Notes: generated from the sequence alone by a model not told the origin. A stretch of 64,000 bases of DNA from Chryseobacterium mulctrae (GCF_006175945.1 NZ_VAJL01000001.1:4101001-4165000); one strand, 5' to 3'. Shown: positions 11,162-20,119, numbered from the stretch's first letter. Numbers and translations: made by a program.

Positions 11162-12847
11162 TTATTCTACTGCAACAGAGTCATCACCACGACCATCTGC
11201 AACAGCATGAATATTTCCATTATCGTCTATGACAATCATTTCCGTTCTTCCCAATTGATTCACCCTTTCAGCTTTATAACCTAATTTTTCTAAATCTTTG
11301 ATTGTTGTTTCCGGAAAATTCTTTTCAAAAGATACCGTTTCAGGAAGCCATTGATGATGGAATTTTGGAGAATTAACAGTCATATTGGTATTCAATTTAA
11401 AATCAATCACATTCACAATCGACTGATAAACAGAAGTTGGAATAGTCGTTCCGCCCGGAGTTCCTACAACCATATAAGGTTTCCCGTTTTTCAAAACAAT
11501 TGTTGGTGTCATCGAAGAAAGCATTCTTTTATTAGGCTGAATTGCGTTTGCTTCACCGCCAACTGCACCAAACATATTGGAAACACCTGGTTTTATAGAG
11601 AAATCATCCATTTCATTATTTAAGAAAAAACCTGCTCCCGAAACAACAACCTTACTTCCGTACAAACCATTTAGCGTTGTGGTAACAGCAGCTGCATTTC
11701 CGTCTTTGTCAATCACTGAAATATGTGTGGTTTCCGTAGATTCTTTGGGTTGATTAATGACTTTTTCTACTTCCGAATTTGGCGTAGCTTTACTAAAACT
11801 AAAACTTTTCCATCTGTTTTTCAAATAATCGTCAGAAATTAAATAGGCTGTTTTATCCTGAATAAAATCGGGGTCACCCATATATTCAGCTCTGTCGGCA
11901 AAAGCTCTTCTTTCGGCTTCCACCATAATTTGAACTGCCTGCGTAGAATTTTGTTGATATTTTTCTAGATTTTCATAACCCGACATCTTTAGCATCTGTG
12001 CTAAAAGAATTCCGCCGCTTGAAGGTAAAGGCATCGAAATAACATTGTTCCCTTTGTAATCAAATTCGAGTGCTTTTCTTTCGGCAACTTTATAGTTTTT
12101 CAGATCTTCTAAAGTGATAATTCCGTTTTCTTTTTTCATTTCTGAAACCAGAAGTTCAGCAGTTTTTCCTTCATAAAATCCTTTTAATCCTGATTTTTGA
12201 ATTAATTTTAAAGTTTCTGCCAATTCTTTCTGTATCAGAATGTCACCTGATTTCCAAACCTCGTTTTTTACAAATGCATTGGATGTTTTATTATATTTTT
12301 GAAAATATTCTTTATGGGAATTTAATAATCTGGCTTCCTGTTCGGTAATAGCAAAACCTTTTTCAGCCAAATCAATGGCAGGTTGAATTAGTTTTTCCAT
12401 CGGAAGTTTACAATGCTTTAAAGTCGCAAAAAATCCCGCCACACTTCCAGGAATTCCAACCGCTAATCTTCCGTTTTGAGACAAATCGGTATTGGCTTTT
12501 CCGTTTTTGCTGAGGTACATATTTTTGGAAGCGTTTTTAGGAGCTGTTTCACGGTAATCGAGCGTAAATTTTTCTCCGTTATTTTTTACACCTACCAAAA
12601 ATCCGCCGCCGCCAATATTTCCGGCTTGAGGATAAACAACAGCTAAAGCATATTGTGTAGCGACCACTGCATCATAAGCATTTCCGCCCATTTTAAGAAT
12701 TTTTGCTCCGGCTTCACTTGCCAATGGATGCGCAGAAACTACAACTCCTTTGTTTTTCACTTTAACTTCTTTTACAATATTAATATCAGTGTACTGTGCT
12801 GAAAGCGAGCAAGAAAGCAAAATGAAGGAAATAATAATTTTTTTCAT
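11162..12847 (-). CDS. ggt: Gamma-glutamyltransferase
   Basis: A 561-residue periplasmic proenzyme that cleaves gamma-glutamyl bonds of glutathione and related peptides. It has a signal peptide ([13 protein letters not shown]), a large-subunit region starting [25 protein letters not shown], and the autoprocessing site [12 protein letters not shown] near residue 385, where the first Thr of TTH becomes the N-terminal nucleophile of the small subunit. The substrate-binding motif [10 protein letters not shown] and [12 protein letters not shown] loops follow. The length is normal and no residue is missing. Divergent from the threonine dehydrogenase gene, with dctA immediately downstream on the same strand. 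Confidence 0.95.
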   Translation of the reverse strand: MKKIIISFILLSCSLSAQYTDINIVKEVKVKNKGVVVSAHPLASEAGAKILKMGGNAYDAVVATQYALAVVYPQAGNIGGGGFLVGVKNNGEKFTLDYRETAPKNASKNMYLSKNGKANTDLSQNGRLAVGIPGSVAGFFATLKHCKLPMEKLIQPAIDLAEKGFAITEQEARLLNSHKEYFQKYNKTSNAFVKNEVWKSGDILIQKELAETLKLIQKSGLKGFYEGKTAELLVSEMKKENGIITLEDLKNYKVAERKALEFDYKGNNVISMPLPSSGGILLAQMLKMSGYENLEKYQQNSTQAVQIMVEAERRAFADRAEYMGDPDFIQDKTAYLISDDYLKNRWKSFSFSKATPNSEVEKVINQPKESTETTHISVIDKDGNAAAVTTTLNGLYGSKVVVSGAGFFLNNEMDDFSIKPGVSNMFGAVGGEANAIQPNKRMLSSMTPTIVLKNGKPYMVVGTPGGTTIPTSVYQSIVNVIDFKLNTNMTVNSPKFHHQWLPETVSFEKNFPETTIKDLEKLGYKAERVNQLGRTEMIVIDDNGNIHAVADGRGDDSVAVE

Positions 12848-12903
12848 TTGTAAAAATTGTAATCGAATTTACAATTTTGTTTTAAAATAGGGTCTAAAAT
12901 TTC

Positions 12904-12911
12904 TATTTTTG
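12904..12911 (+). promoter_or_regulatory. -7 promoter box (TATTTTTG) for the threonine dehydrogenase gene
   Basis: An exact TAnnTTTG match 26 nt before ATG 12938. The nearest TTTG upstream (12876-12879) is 24 nt away, slightly outside the usual 17-23 nt range. Confidence 0.5.
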
Positions 12912-12937
12912 CTTTTATCATAATAATAAAAAGTAAA

Positions 12938-13903
12938 ATGGAGTCTTATACGGAAAAAATATTGATTACAGGGGCTTTAGGGCAAATCGGAACTGAGTTG
13001 ACGAACAGATTGGTAGAGATACATGGAGCTGATAATGTAGTTGCTTCGGGTCTTGACAGATGGCAAAAAGGTCTTACTTCTGCCGGACATTACGAAAGAA
13101 TGGATGTTACCAATACGCAATTGGTAAGACAGGTCATTAAAGATTACGAAATCACAACAGTGTATCATTTAGCTTCTCTTTTATCAGGAACATCAGAAAA
13201 ACAACCCATTTTCGCATGGAAATTAAATCTTGAGCCACTTCTTCAGTTTTGTGAGCTTGCAAAAGAAGGTTTGCTTAAAAAGATTTTCTGGCCAAGTTCT
13301 ATCGCTGTTTTCGGTAAAGGAATTCCAAAAGAAAATGTAGGTCAGGATGTAGTTTTAAACCCTACAACTGTTTACGGTATTTCTAAAATGGCGGGAGAAA
13401 AATGGTGCGAATATTATTTTGATAAATATGGAGTAGATGTAAGAAGTATCCGTTATCCCGGTTTGATTTCTTGGAAAACTCCTGCAGGTGGAGGAACTAC
13501 AGATTACGCTGTTGAAATTTTCTACGAAGCGATCGAAGAAGGAAAATATACAAGTTTTATTTCTGAAAATACAGGAATGCCGATGTTGTATATGGATGAT
13601 GCCATTAACGCTACGTTACAGTTAATGGATGCTCCAAAAGAAAGTCTTACCGTTCGTTCTTCTTATAATTTAGGCGGAATGTCTTTTACTCCAGCAGAAT
13701 TGGCAGCAGAAATTAAAAAAGAAATTCCTGAATTTGAAATTGATTATAAACCGGATTTCAGACAGGCGATCGCAGATTCTTGGCCTGCTTCAATTGATGA
13801 TTCTGTTGCTAAAAAAGATTGGGGATTATCTTATGATTTCGGAATTTCTGAGATGTCGAAAGATATGATCAAAAATTTAAAAGTAAAATTGAATAAAAAT
13901 TAA
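12938..13903 (+). CDS. NAD-dependent epimerase-type L-threonine 3-dehydrogenase
   Basis: A 321-residue extended short-chain dehydrogenase. The Rossmann nucleotide loop is ILITGALGQIGTELTNRL, the active-site serine region is WPSSIAVFG, and the catalytic Tyr-Lys pair is in TVYGISKMAGE. The sequence pattern (KLNLEPLLQFCELA, IRYPGLISW, then GGGTTDYAVEIFYEA) fits the GalE-like L-threonine 3-dehydrogenases known from psychrophilic flavobacteria, which oxidise threonine to 2-amino-3-oxobutyrate. Another NAD(P)-dependent sugar epimerase is the alternative but is less likely given these motifs. The gene is monocistronic and divergent from ggt. Confidence 0.85.
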   Translation: MESYTEKILITGALGQIGTELTNRLVEIHGADNVVASGLDRWQKGLTSAGHYERMDVTNTQLVRQVIKDYEITTVYHLASLLSGTSEKQPIFAWKLNLEPLLQFCELAKEGLLKKIFWPSSIAVFGKGIPKENVGQDVVLNPTTVYGISKMAGEKWCEYYFDKYGVDVRSIRYPGLISWKTPAGGGTTDYAVEIFYEAIEEGKYTSFISENTGMPMLYMDDAINATLQLMDAPKESLTVRSSYNLGGMSFTPAELAAEIKKEIPEFEIDYKPDFRQAIADSWPASIDDSVAKKDWGLSYDFGISEMSKDMIKNLKVKLNKN

Positions 13904-13958
13904 TTAAACTGAGTGTTAATCGCTCTTTTAATAATTAATTTAATCTAAAATCTATTGA

Positions 13959-14711
13959 ATGATATTGCTCACTTTTAACATCGTAAACTTTGAGGCTGGA
14001 ACTAAAAACAGCATCGTTATTTCTGATGATGAAAGATTGAAAATTACCGAAAGTAATACCAAAGCAATTCTCAGGATCTTAGATCTTCACGATATAAAAG
14101 CAAGTTTTTTTGTAGAAATTTCTATTGCAGAAAAACTTCAGAATTTACTAAAAGCAATTTCTGCTCAAGGGCATGAAATTGCTTTTTATAATAAGGATTC
14201 TAGTCTTGAAAAGATCGATCAGGTAAAAAAAACGATTCAGGAATTTCTTGAAAAACAGATCAAAGGAATTCGTCAAAAAGACAATCAGTTTTCTTTGGAA
14301 GAATTAAAATCAATCGGTTTTAATTATATCTCAAACATCGATCATGCTGACATTTTGTTTCCTTTTAAACGATTAAAAAGAACTTCTGAAATCATCGAAG
14401 ACAACGGATTAAGCATTGTTCCGGAAAGTATTTCGCCATACAGTCAGTTGCCTTATAATGATTTTGTCTTTCAGATTTTGCCGATGCAGTATTATCAGAA
14501 TATGGTTTTTGAAACCTTGAAAAATGATGATTTTGTTTTGGTTTACCTTGAATCTTGGCAGTTTACCGACCTTAATAAATATCAGTTTAAAGTTCCGTTT
14601 TACCGAAGGTTTTATTTAGGAAAAAAAATGGAAGATAAACTGGAAGCTTTTCTTTCATGGATCAATGAAAAGGAATTGGCAACTTCAAGAATGAAGGATT
14701 ATATTTTTTAG
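13959..14711 (+). CDS. Polysaccharide-deacetylase-like protein with degenerate active site
   Basis: A 250-residue cytoplasmic-looking protein with the NodB-homology layout: an opening strand MILLTFNIVNFE, a loop DLHDIKASFFVEISIAEK, then AQGHEIAFYNKDSSLE, and a later GIRQKDNQFSLEELKSIGF segment. In active NodB enzymes motif 1 is TFDDG and motif 2 is H(S/T)xxH. Here motif 1 is TFNIVNFE without the Asp pair, and motif 2 keeps only one His (GHEIAFY). The fold is therefore retained while metal ligands are missing, so catalysis is doubtful. No signal peptide is visible. A repeat-rich spacer follows. Confidence 0.72.
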   Translation: MILLTFNIVNFEAGTKNSIVISDDERLKITESNTKAILRILDLHDIKASFFVEISIAEKLQNLLKAISAQGHEIAFYNKDSSLEKIDQVKKTIQEFLEKQIKGIRQKDNQFSLEELKSIGFNYISNIDHADILFPFKRLKRTSEIIEDNGLSIVPESISPYSQLPYNDFVFQILPMQYYQNMVFETLKNDDFVLVYLESWQFTDLNKYQFKVPFYRRFYLGKKMEDKLEAFLSWINEKELATSRMKDYIF

Positions 14712-14861
14712 TTTCGGGTTTCGAGTTTCTGGTTCCGAGATTCGAGTTTAAAGATTCGAGGATTGAAATTCGAGATTTAAACCTGAAACTAAAAACCTCG
14801 AAACCCAAATCCCTGATTGCGAATCTCGCAACACGAAACTCGTATCGTGTACCTCGCATCT
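14711..14861 (+). repeat. TTCGAG-rich spacer with inverted repeats
   Basis: A non-coding spacer with many copies of TTCGAG/CTCGAA-like words. A perfect inverted pair GGGTTTCGAG (14716-14725) and CTCGAAACCC (14797-14806) encloses smaller repeats, including GTTTAAA/TTTAAAC. It separates two convergent genes and may form a large hairpin acting as a transcription barrier. Confidence 0.6.
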
Positions 14862-16067
14862 TTAACTCAATTCAAAAAGCGTAATTTCAGGTAAAACTCC
14901 AACTCTTCCTGGGTAGCCTAAAACTCCGAAACCTCTGTTTACGTAGAGCATTTTTCCTTCACTTTCGTACAAATCAGCCCATTTTGGATAGCGGTATTGT
15001 ACAGGAGACCATTTTATATTTTTTAAATCTAAACCAAACTGCATTCCGTGTGTATGTCCTGAAAGCGTCAAATGAATATCTTTAGGATGTTTTTTCACTA
15101 CGTAATCAAAATGAGTAGGGTCGTGGCTCATTAAAATTTTAGTGGCGTTTTGCGGAACGTTTTCCAGAGCTTTATCAATATCTCCATATTGTGGAAATGG
15201 CTTTAATCCCCAGTTTTCAACACCTAAAATATAGATATTCTCTCCGTTTTTTTCAATAATTCTATTTTCATTACGAAGCATATCAAAACCAGCTTGTCTT
15301 TGATAATCAATTAAGGTTTCAAGGTTTTTGTTTTGTTCATCCTTGGAATTCCATTTTACATAATCGCCGTAATCATGGTTTCCTAAGACTGCAAATTTCC
15401 CATCTTTCGCTTTAATTTTAGAAAATAAAGGAATAAATGGTTTGAATTCATCCGCCACATTATTTACCATATCTCCCGTAAATAAGACTAAATCTGGATT
15501 TTGCTCATTAATTAAATCAATGGCGTGTTGCAGTTTGCTCGGATCAGAAAAACTTCCGCTGTGAACATCAGAGATTTGAATGATTTTATATCCTTTAAAA
15601 CTTTTAGGAAGATTGGCAAATTTTACTTTTACTCTTCTTACTGTGTGACGGTATTTTCCAAAGGTGATCCCGTCTATGAAAAGAGCAGAAAGTACACCAC
15701 CTAGACCTAATCCCATTAAGCTTAAAAACTTCCTTCTTTCCGGGAAGAAATTCTCAGTAGGTTTTGTTAATCCTACCAAATAACCTCCTGTTCTGAAAAT
15801 ATCGTCAACCAATAAAAACAGAACGATGAAAATTTTAGGTAAAATAAAAATTAAAAATAAAGAGATTGTGATCTGAGCTCTTTCTGTACTTCGATCACTT
15901 CTTTGAAAATGGCTGACTTCGTAGGCAAAAACGCCGTAAACAGCCAAAGATAAAACGATATAGCCTAGTCTTACCCAGAAATTATCTGTTAAGGTTCTTA
16001 TTGCCTGAAAAATATAAACTTCTAAAAATAAGAAGATTGCGGCTATAAATAAGAAGTTTTTTTGCAT
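14862..16067 (-). CDS. Membrane-anchored metallophosphoesterase
   Basis: About 401 residues. Roughly 140 N-terminal residues contain several hydrophobic segments, followed by a calcineurin-like metallophosphoesterase domain with all metal-binding motifs: IIQISDVHSGSF (DxH), LVLFTGDMVNN (GDxxx), VLGNHDYGDY (GNHD), MSHDPTHFD and LTLSGHTHGMQ (GHTH). Similar proteins (YkuE-like) act on phosphoesters such as UDP-diacylglucosamine or unknown lipids; the substrate here is not predictable. The open frame extends 7 codons upstream of ATG 16067, into the terminator of the preceding gene, so ATG 16067 (MQKNFLFIAA) is preferred. Confidence 0.87.
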   Translation of the reverse strand: MQKNFLFIAAIFLFLEVYIFQAIRTLTDNFWVRLGYIVLSLAVYGVFAYEVSHFQRSDRSTERAQITISLFLIFILPKIFIVLFLLVDDIFRTGGYLVGLTKPTENFFPERRKFLSLMGLGLGGVLSALFIDGITFGKYRHTVRRVKVKFANLPKSFKGYKIIQISDVHSGSFSDPSKLQHAIDLINEQNPDLVLFTGDMVNNVADEFKPFIPLFSKIKAKDGKFAVLGNHDYGDYVKWNSKDEQNKNLETLIDYQRQAGFDMLRNENRIIEKNGENIYILGVENWGLKPFPQYGDIDKALENVPQNATKILMSHDPTHFDYVVKKHPKDIHLTLSGHTHGMQFGLDLKNIKWSPVQYRYPKWADLYESEGKMLYVNRGFGVLGYPGRVGVLPEITLFELS

Positions 16068-16078
16068 AATCAGGTTTA

Positions 16079-16112
16079 AAAAAAGCACAAAAAATAAATT
16101 TCCTGTGCTTTT
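16079..16112 (-). terminator. Rho-independent terminator after the KAS III gene
   Basis: On the minus strand, a 9-bp stem AAAAGCACA/TGTGCTTTT is followed by T residues, 22 nt after the stop at 16134. It overlaps the upstream start candidate of the metallophosphoesterase. Confidence 0.75.
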
Positions 16113-16133
16113 TATATTGTTTAATTAATATTC

Positions 16134-17201
16134 TTATGGAAATTTATAAACGATCGCATTGATGTTCATTCCGGCTCCAACCGAAGTCATTACAATGTTC
16201 CCTTTATCTTTAAACGTATGACCCTCCATTTTTCCTTTAATTATTAAATCAAACATGGTAGGAATTGTTGCTACAGAGGTATTTCCGAAATCCTGAACCG
16301 TCATAGGAGATACAGAATGATCGTAATCTTTCACATCATAAAGCTTGTGAAGTCTGTCTATCATTGCATAATCCATTTTAGCATTCGCTTGGTGAATCAA
16401 TATTTTGTCGATGTCTTCAATAGACAATTTTGCGTCTTCGATAGTTTCTTTAATAGCTGCAGGAACATTTTTAAGAGCGTACTCATAAATTTTTCTTCCC
16501 TGCATTCTTACAAATAAACGAGTCTGATCCGATTCTTCGTTGATAGAAGGTCCGTTTGCAAGATAATTAAGTTCAACACCATTATCACAGATGGTATTAT
16601 GAGCAATAATCCCTACATTTTCTTCGTCAGTCGCTTTTACTACTACAGCTCCGGCTCCGTCTGCGAAAATCATTCTGTTTCTATCGTGCGGATCGGTTAC
16701 TCTGCTTAAAGTTTCTGCACCGATAACAAGGATGGTTTTTGCAACATTAGCTTTAATTAAATTATCAGCCAAAATCATCGCTTCAACCCAACCCGGACAA
16801 CCGAAAATCATATCATAAGTAATACATTTTCTGTTTTTGATGCCCAGTTTATTTTTAACTCTTGCTGCCATTGTCGGCATAAAATCTACATATCCGTTTA
16901 CGGTAACTTCACCAAAATTACTTGCGTAGATAATATAATTAAGCTCTTCCTGGTCTATATTTGCGTCTGCAATAGCAATTTTTGCAGCTTCAAAACCAAT
17001 TTGTGAATTTGAAAGATCTTCGTCAATAAATCTCCTGTTTTCTATTTCTGTAATTTCTACAAATTTTGCAATAGTTTCCTCAGCAGGCTTGTCAATCTTC
17101 ACCCCGTCTTCTGTATAAAACTCTGAATCTAAGAAAAAATCCCTTCCAATTATTCTATTCGGAAGATAAGATCCGGAACCAATAATGATCGTATTTGGCA
17201 T
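16134..17201 (-). CDS. 3-oxoacyl-ACP synthase III family protein (KAS III)
   Basis: A 355-residue thiolase-fold condensing enzyme. It carries the catalytic triad in context: Cys in MIFGCPGWVEA (near residue 115), His in LIHQANAKMDYAM (near 265) and Asn in QDFGNTSVATIPT (near 300). KAS III enzymes condense acyl-CoA with malonyl-ACP to start fatty acid or polyketide chains. The family includes many specialised copies in Flavobacteriia beside the housekeeping FabH, and I cannot tell which this is. It ends in a terminator at 16079 and is monocistronic, divergent from the membrane-anchored protein at 17302. Confidence 0.85.
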   Translation of the reverse strand: MPNTIIIGSGSYLPNRIIGRDFFLDSEFYTEDGVKIDKPAEETIAKFVEITEIENRRFIDEDLSNSQIGFEAAKIAIADANIDQEELNYIIYASNFGEVTVNGYVDFMPTMAARVKNKLGIKNRKCITYDMIFGCPGWVEAMILADNLIKANVAKTILVIGAETLSRVTDPHDRNRMIFADGAGAVVVKATDEENVGIIAHNTICDNGVELNYLANGPSINEESDQTRLFVRMQGRKIYEYALKNVPAAIKETIEDAKLSIEDIDKILIHQANAKMDYAMIDRLHKLYDVKDYDHSVSPMTVQDFGNTSVATIPTMFDLIIKGKMEGHTFKDKGNIVMTSVGAGMNINAIVYKFP

Positions 17202-17271
17202 TCGCTTATGTAATTTTTTAAAGATGCAAAGTTAATAATTAATATTAATAAGAAAGAATTAAAAATATTAT

Positions 17272-17279
17272 TAAATTTG
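17272..17279 (+). promoter_or_regulatory. -7 promoter box (TAAATTTG) for the menG/ubiE-porT group
   Basis: An exact TAnnTTTG match 22 nt before ATG 17302. No TTTG at -33. Confidence 0.45.
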
Positions 17280-17301
17280 CAAAAATTGTTTCAGCCAATC
17301 T

Positions 17302-17871
17302 ATGAAAAACAATCCGTCTTTAAAAGGTTTAATTATTGCTGCTGTGGTATTTATCGGTGCTTTTGCCGTTTACAACTTCTTTTTAGCGAAGAAAAATTAT
17401 TACCTTGTAGATAATCCTACTCCCAATACCTACTATTTTAAAATAAATAATGAGCCTGAAGGTATTATTTCGGCAGGCCAATCTGTGCAGGTAGACTTAC
17501 AGAAAGGGAAAAATTCTATAAAAGTTTTTGATCAGAATAAGAAAATGCTTTATGATTCTGCTTTTGAGGTAAATAAAATTCGTGGTCTTTTAAATATTGC
17601 CCATAAAGATTATTATATCAATGAGCAATATTATGGGTACAATCTTAAAAAAGATTCATTACTTTTGGCACTGGATAAAACCATGATTGACGGAAAACAA
17701 TATTATGGGGGAGCTAAACGTTTTAATAAACTCTACACAGAAGGTTTTTATTATAATGTAGATGAAGACTATGATCAGATGATTAAAAACATTCAGAAAG
17801 TAGAGTCCCGTACAAAGATTTTCCGCAAGCAGGATTATCTTAATTATTATAAAGAATACTATAAGTTTTAA
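17302..17871 (+). CDS. Uncharacterised membrane-anchored protein
   Basis: A 189-residue protein of no family I recognise. One N-terminal transmembrane or uncleaved signal segment (about residues 8-27, LIIAAVVFIGAFAVYNFFLA) is followed by a soluble, Tyr- and Lys-rich domain (for example INEQYYGYNLKKDS). The mature part would be in the periplasm and has no lipobox Cys. The next gene starts 3 nt after the stop, so it is co-transcribed with menG/ubiE and porT. That neighbourhood suggests an envelope role, possibly linked to type IX secretion, but nothing in the sequence proves it. Confidence 0.75.
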   Translation: MKNNPSLKGLIIAAVVFIGAFAVYNFFLAKKNYYLVDNPTPNTYYFKINNEPEGIISAGQSVQVDLQKGKNSIKVFDQNKKMLYDSAFEVNKIRGLLNIAHKDYYINEQYYGYNLKKDSLLLALDKTMIDGKQYYGGAKRFNKLYTEGFYYNVDEDYDQMIKNIQKVESRTKIFRKQDYLNYYKEYYKF

Positions 17872-17874
17872 GTT

Positions 17875-18606
17875 TTGACAAAAGATATCAACCAAGTAAC
17901 GCCCTACAATTCTGAATCTAGCAAAAAGAGTCAGGTAGAGGATATGTTCGACAACATTGCGCCTAAATACGATTTATTAAACCACGTTTTGTCTATGAAA
18001 ATAGATGTGTTGTGGAGAAATAAACTGGTAAAATGGATGAATCACGACAACCCGAAAGAAACGTTGGATGTCGCTACAGGAACCGGAGATTTGGCCATTG
18101 CGGTAGAAAAAGGAACCGGTGCAAAAGTAGTGGGATTAGATTTGTCGCAACAAATGTTAAATGTTGGCGTTATTAAAATAAAAAAACTTAATTTAGACGG
18201 CAAAATTTCCATGCAAAAGGGCGATGCAGAAAATTTACCTTTCGAGGACAATAGATTTGATGCTGTTTCCGTTGCTTTTGGAGTGAGAAATTTTGAGAAC
18301 CTTACCAAAGGTTTGGCAGAGTTGAGAAGAGTGGTTAAAGAAAATAAGAGTGTTTATATTCTTGAGTTTTCAAAGGTAGAGGGTTTTTTAGGACCATTTT
18401 ATATGTTTTATTTCAAAAATATTTTGCCGGCAATCGGCAGATTGGTTTCTAAAGACAACAGGGCGTATACTTATCTTCCCGATTCTGTAAATGCATTTCC
18501 TTTTGGAGAAAAGATGAGACAAATTCTTTTAGATACAGGATTTAAAAAAGTAGAATACAAAAAATTAAGTTTAGGTATAGCCACAATTTATAAAGCAACA
18601 AAATAA
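17875..18606 (+). CDS. ubiE: Demethylmenaquinone methyltransferase
   Basis: A 243-residue SAM-dependent C-methyltransferase that completes menaquinone from demethylmenaquinone (called menG or ubiE). It shows MFDNIAPKYDLLNHVLSM near residue 23, the SAM-binding motif LDVATGTGDLAI, then GLDLSQQMLNVG and the post-I motif AENLPFEDNRFDAVSVAFGVRNF. The C-terminus VEYKKLSLGIATIYKA is typical. Start is TTG 17875, because the next in-frame ATG (17943) would remove conserved residues; the TTG is 3 nt after the preceding stop. The organism should use menaquinone. The gene immediately precedes porT, a conserved Bacteroidota arrangement. Confidence 0.94.
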   Translation: MTKDINQVTPYNSESSKKSQVEDMFDNIAPKYDLLNHVLSMKIDVLWRNKLVKWMNHDNPKETLDVATGTGDLAIAVEKGTGAKVVGLDLSQQMLNVGVIKIKKLNLDGKISMQKGDAENLPFEDNRFDAVSVAFGVRNFENLTKGLAELRRVVKENKSVYILEFSKVEGFLGPFYMFYFKNILPAIGRLVSKDNRAYTYLPDSVNAFPFGEKMRQILLDTGFKKVEYKKLSLGIATIYKATK

Positions 18607-18609
18607 CCT

Positions 18610-19392
18610 ATGAATAAATTTCTATTAAAAGCTCTGGTTTTAGCCTCAGTAAGTTTTGCAACAGTTGCAAATGCTCAATTTAGAACCCGTAACAGGATGG
18701 ACAAGTTGGAAGACTTTGACCAGAAAAAAGTGAGTTGGGGGTTTTATCTGAATGGTAATTTACTGGATTATAGAATTGTACTCAACCCAAGATACGGAAT
18801 GTATGAAAATCATAATTTGGTATCTTCAAAAGAAAGCACAAGCTTTGGAGCGGGTCTTATTGCCAAATTCAGATTAAATGACTATTTAGATGTAAGAGTA
18901 GAGCCAGGTTTGCAGTTTGCTCAGAGACAACTGACTTTTAATACAGATACTAATGCAATGTATCAGGATGGAAGTTTAACGAATGCTCCTTTTATTCCGA
19001 TTGCTTTAACAGAAAAAGATAGGGTAAGAGATATTAAATCTACTTTGGTAGATATTCCTGTAATGTTAGAATTACACGGAGACAGATGGTACAACTCAAG
19101 ACCATATGTTGCAGCTGGTGTAAATTATATTGTTAATTTACAATCAAACTCAGATTCTCAAGATGATAATATGCAGCAGGTTTTCAGATCAACAACGCAC
19201 AATTTTGCTTGGTCTGCAGAGATGGGAATTCAGTTCTATTTTAATAAATTTAAATTAACTCCTGCAATCAGAGGTACATTTTTCATGAATAACGAAATGG
19301 TTTCTGATAATGCTTCAACGCCTCCATATTGGTCTGCAGCAGTTTCTACACTACAAACAAGAGCAGTTATGTTTGTTTTGAAATTTGAATAA
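18610..19392 (+). CDS. porT: Type IX secretion/gliding protein PorT-like outer membrane beta-barrel
   Basis: A 260-residue outer-membrane beta-barrel protein with a signal peptide (ASVSFATVANAQF, cleavage after Ala near residue 22). The strands alternate with loops, including TSFGAGLIAKFRLNDYLDVRVEPGLQFAQRQ-type beta-hairpins and a closing aromatic strand (AVMFVLKFE). PorT/SprT is a needed component of the type IX secretion system in Bacteroidota, and its location right after menG/ubiE is a known arrangement. Assignment is from fold, size and position, not from a diagnostic motif. A terminator follows. Confidence 0.8.
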   Translation: MNKFLLKALVLASVSFATVANAQFRTRNRMDKLEDFDQKKVSWGFYLNGNLLDYRIVLNPRYGMYENHNLVSSKESTSFGAGLIAKFRLNDYLDVRVEPGLQFAQRQLTFNTDTNAMYQDGSLTNAPFIPIALTEKDRVRDIKSTLVDIPVMLELHGDRWYNSRPYVAAGVNYIVNLQSNSDSQDDNMQQVFRSTTHNFAWSAEMGIQFYFNKFKLTPAIRGTFFMNNEMVSDNASTPPYWSAAVSTLQTRAVMFVLKFE

Positions 19393-19411
19393 TATAATAT
19401 AAAATTAATAT

Positions 19412-19440
19412 AAAAAGGAGGTGCTTGGCATCTCCTTTTT
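19412..19440 (+). terminator. Rho-independent terminator after porT
   Basis: An 11-bp stem (AAAGGAGGTGC pairing with GCATCTCCTTT, one G-U) with a 3-nt loop and T-run. Confidence 0.8.
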
Positions 19441-19469
19441 TATTTTTGTCAAAATATAGAGATTATTAT

Positions 19470-19500
19470 TTTCGTCGGTACTAATATTTTCCTATTTTTG
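19470..19500 (+). promoter_or_regulatory. Promoter of the coiled-coil/zapA genes
   Basis: TTTC at 19470-19473, 19 nt spacer, then TATTTTTG at 19493-19500. The -7 matches TAnnTTTG exactly and the spacing is ideal; the -33 box has one mismatch. Confidence 0.6.
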
Positions 19501-19529
19501 CTAATAGTTAGAAAATTTATAAACCTGAA

Positions 19530-19832
19530 ATGCTTCAAGAATTAGAAAATAATTTTTCAGAAATAGAAAAAAAGATTTTGAACCTTCAAAAAAGTTATCA
19601 AAATTTATCTGAAAAATATTTAGAATTAAATAAAGAGCATACTGAGCTGAAGACTAGATACGATGAAGAGAGAAAGAAAAATCAGGTATTGGCAGAAGAA
19701 CAGAAAAATATAAAATTGTATTCAGCAATATCAGGAAATCCTGAACACAACAGACTCATGAAAAACCACATCAATAGATTGGTAAAAGAAGTAGACTTTT
19801 GTATTGCACAGCTTCAAAATAGTGGATTATAA
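19530..19832 (+). CDS. Small coiled-coil protein upstream of zapA
   Basis: A 100-residue protein that is almost entirely predicted coiled coil, with Leu/Ile in heptad spacing (LENNFSEIEKKILNLQ, then EKYLELNKEHTELKTRY). Its stop overlaps the zapA start by 1 nt, a tight translational coupling. Short coiled-coil proteins next to zapA may assist division-ring assembly, as ZapB does, but homology to ZapB itself cannot be claimed from this sequence. No family name is assigned. Confidence 0.8.
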   Translation: MLQELENNFSEIEKKILNLQKSYQNLSEKYLELNKEHTELKTRYDEERKKNQVLAEEQKNIKLYSAISGNPEHNRLMKNHINRLVKEVDFCIAQLQNSGL

Positions 19833-20119
19833 TGGAGGTAAGGAGAATAACCATCAACATTGCAGGGAGAGTGTATCCGCTAAATGTACCCGCAGCAGAA
19901 GAAGAAACACTGCGCAAAGTGGGGAAGCAAATAGAAAATATGATTAAAGATTTTGAACAAAATTTTGATGTAAGAGATAAACAGGATGCTTTGGCTATGT
20001 GTGCCCTAAAACTGGGAACCAACGCAGAAGTAGTTGCTCTGAATCATGATAAAAATATAAAATCAACCAACGAAAGATTAACAGAAATTAATCGGTCACT
20101 GGACGATATAGGAAAATAG
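19832..20119 (+). CDS. zapA: Cell division protein ZapA
   Basis: A 95-residue ZapA-family protein (MEVRRITINIAGRVYPLNVPAAEEE), which bundles FtsZ filaments at the division site. The N-terminal beta-strand region is followed by a helix (TLRKVGKQIENMIKDF) and the DKQDALAMCALKLG segment typical of ZapA, then a C-terminal coiled coil. The stop is 21 nt before the 6S RNA candidate, matching the zapA-ssrS order known in proteobacteria. It overlaps the upstream coiled-coil gene by 1 nt. Confidence 0.9.
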   Translation: MEVRRITINIAGRVYPLNVPAAEEETLRKVGKQIENMIKDFEQNFDVRDKQDALAMCALKLGTNAEVVALNHDKNIKSTNERLTEINRSLDDIGK

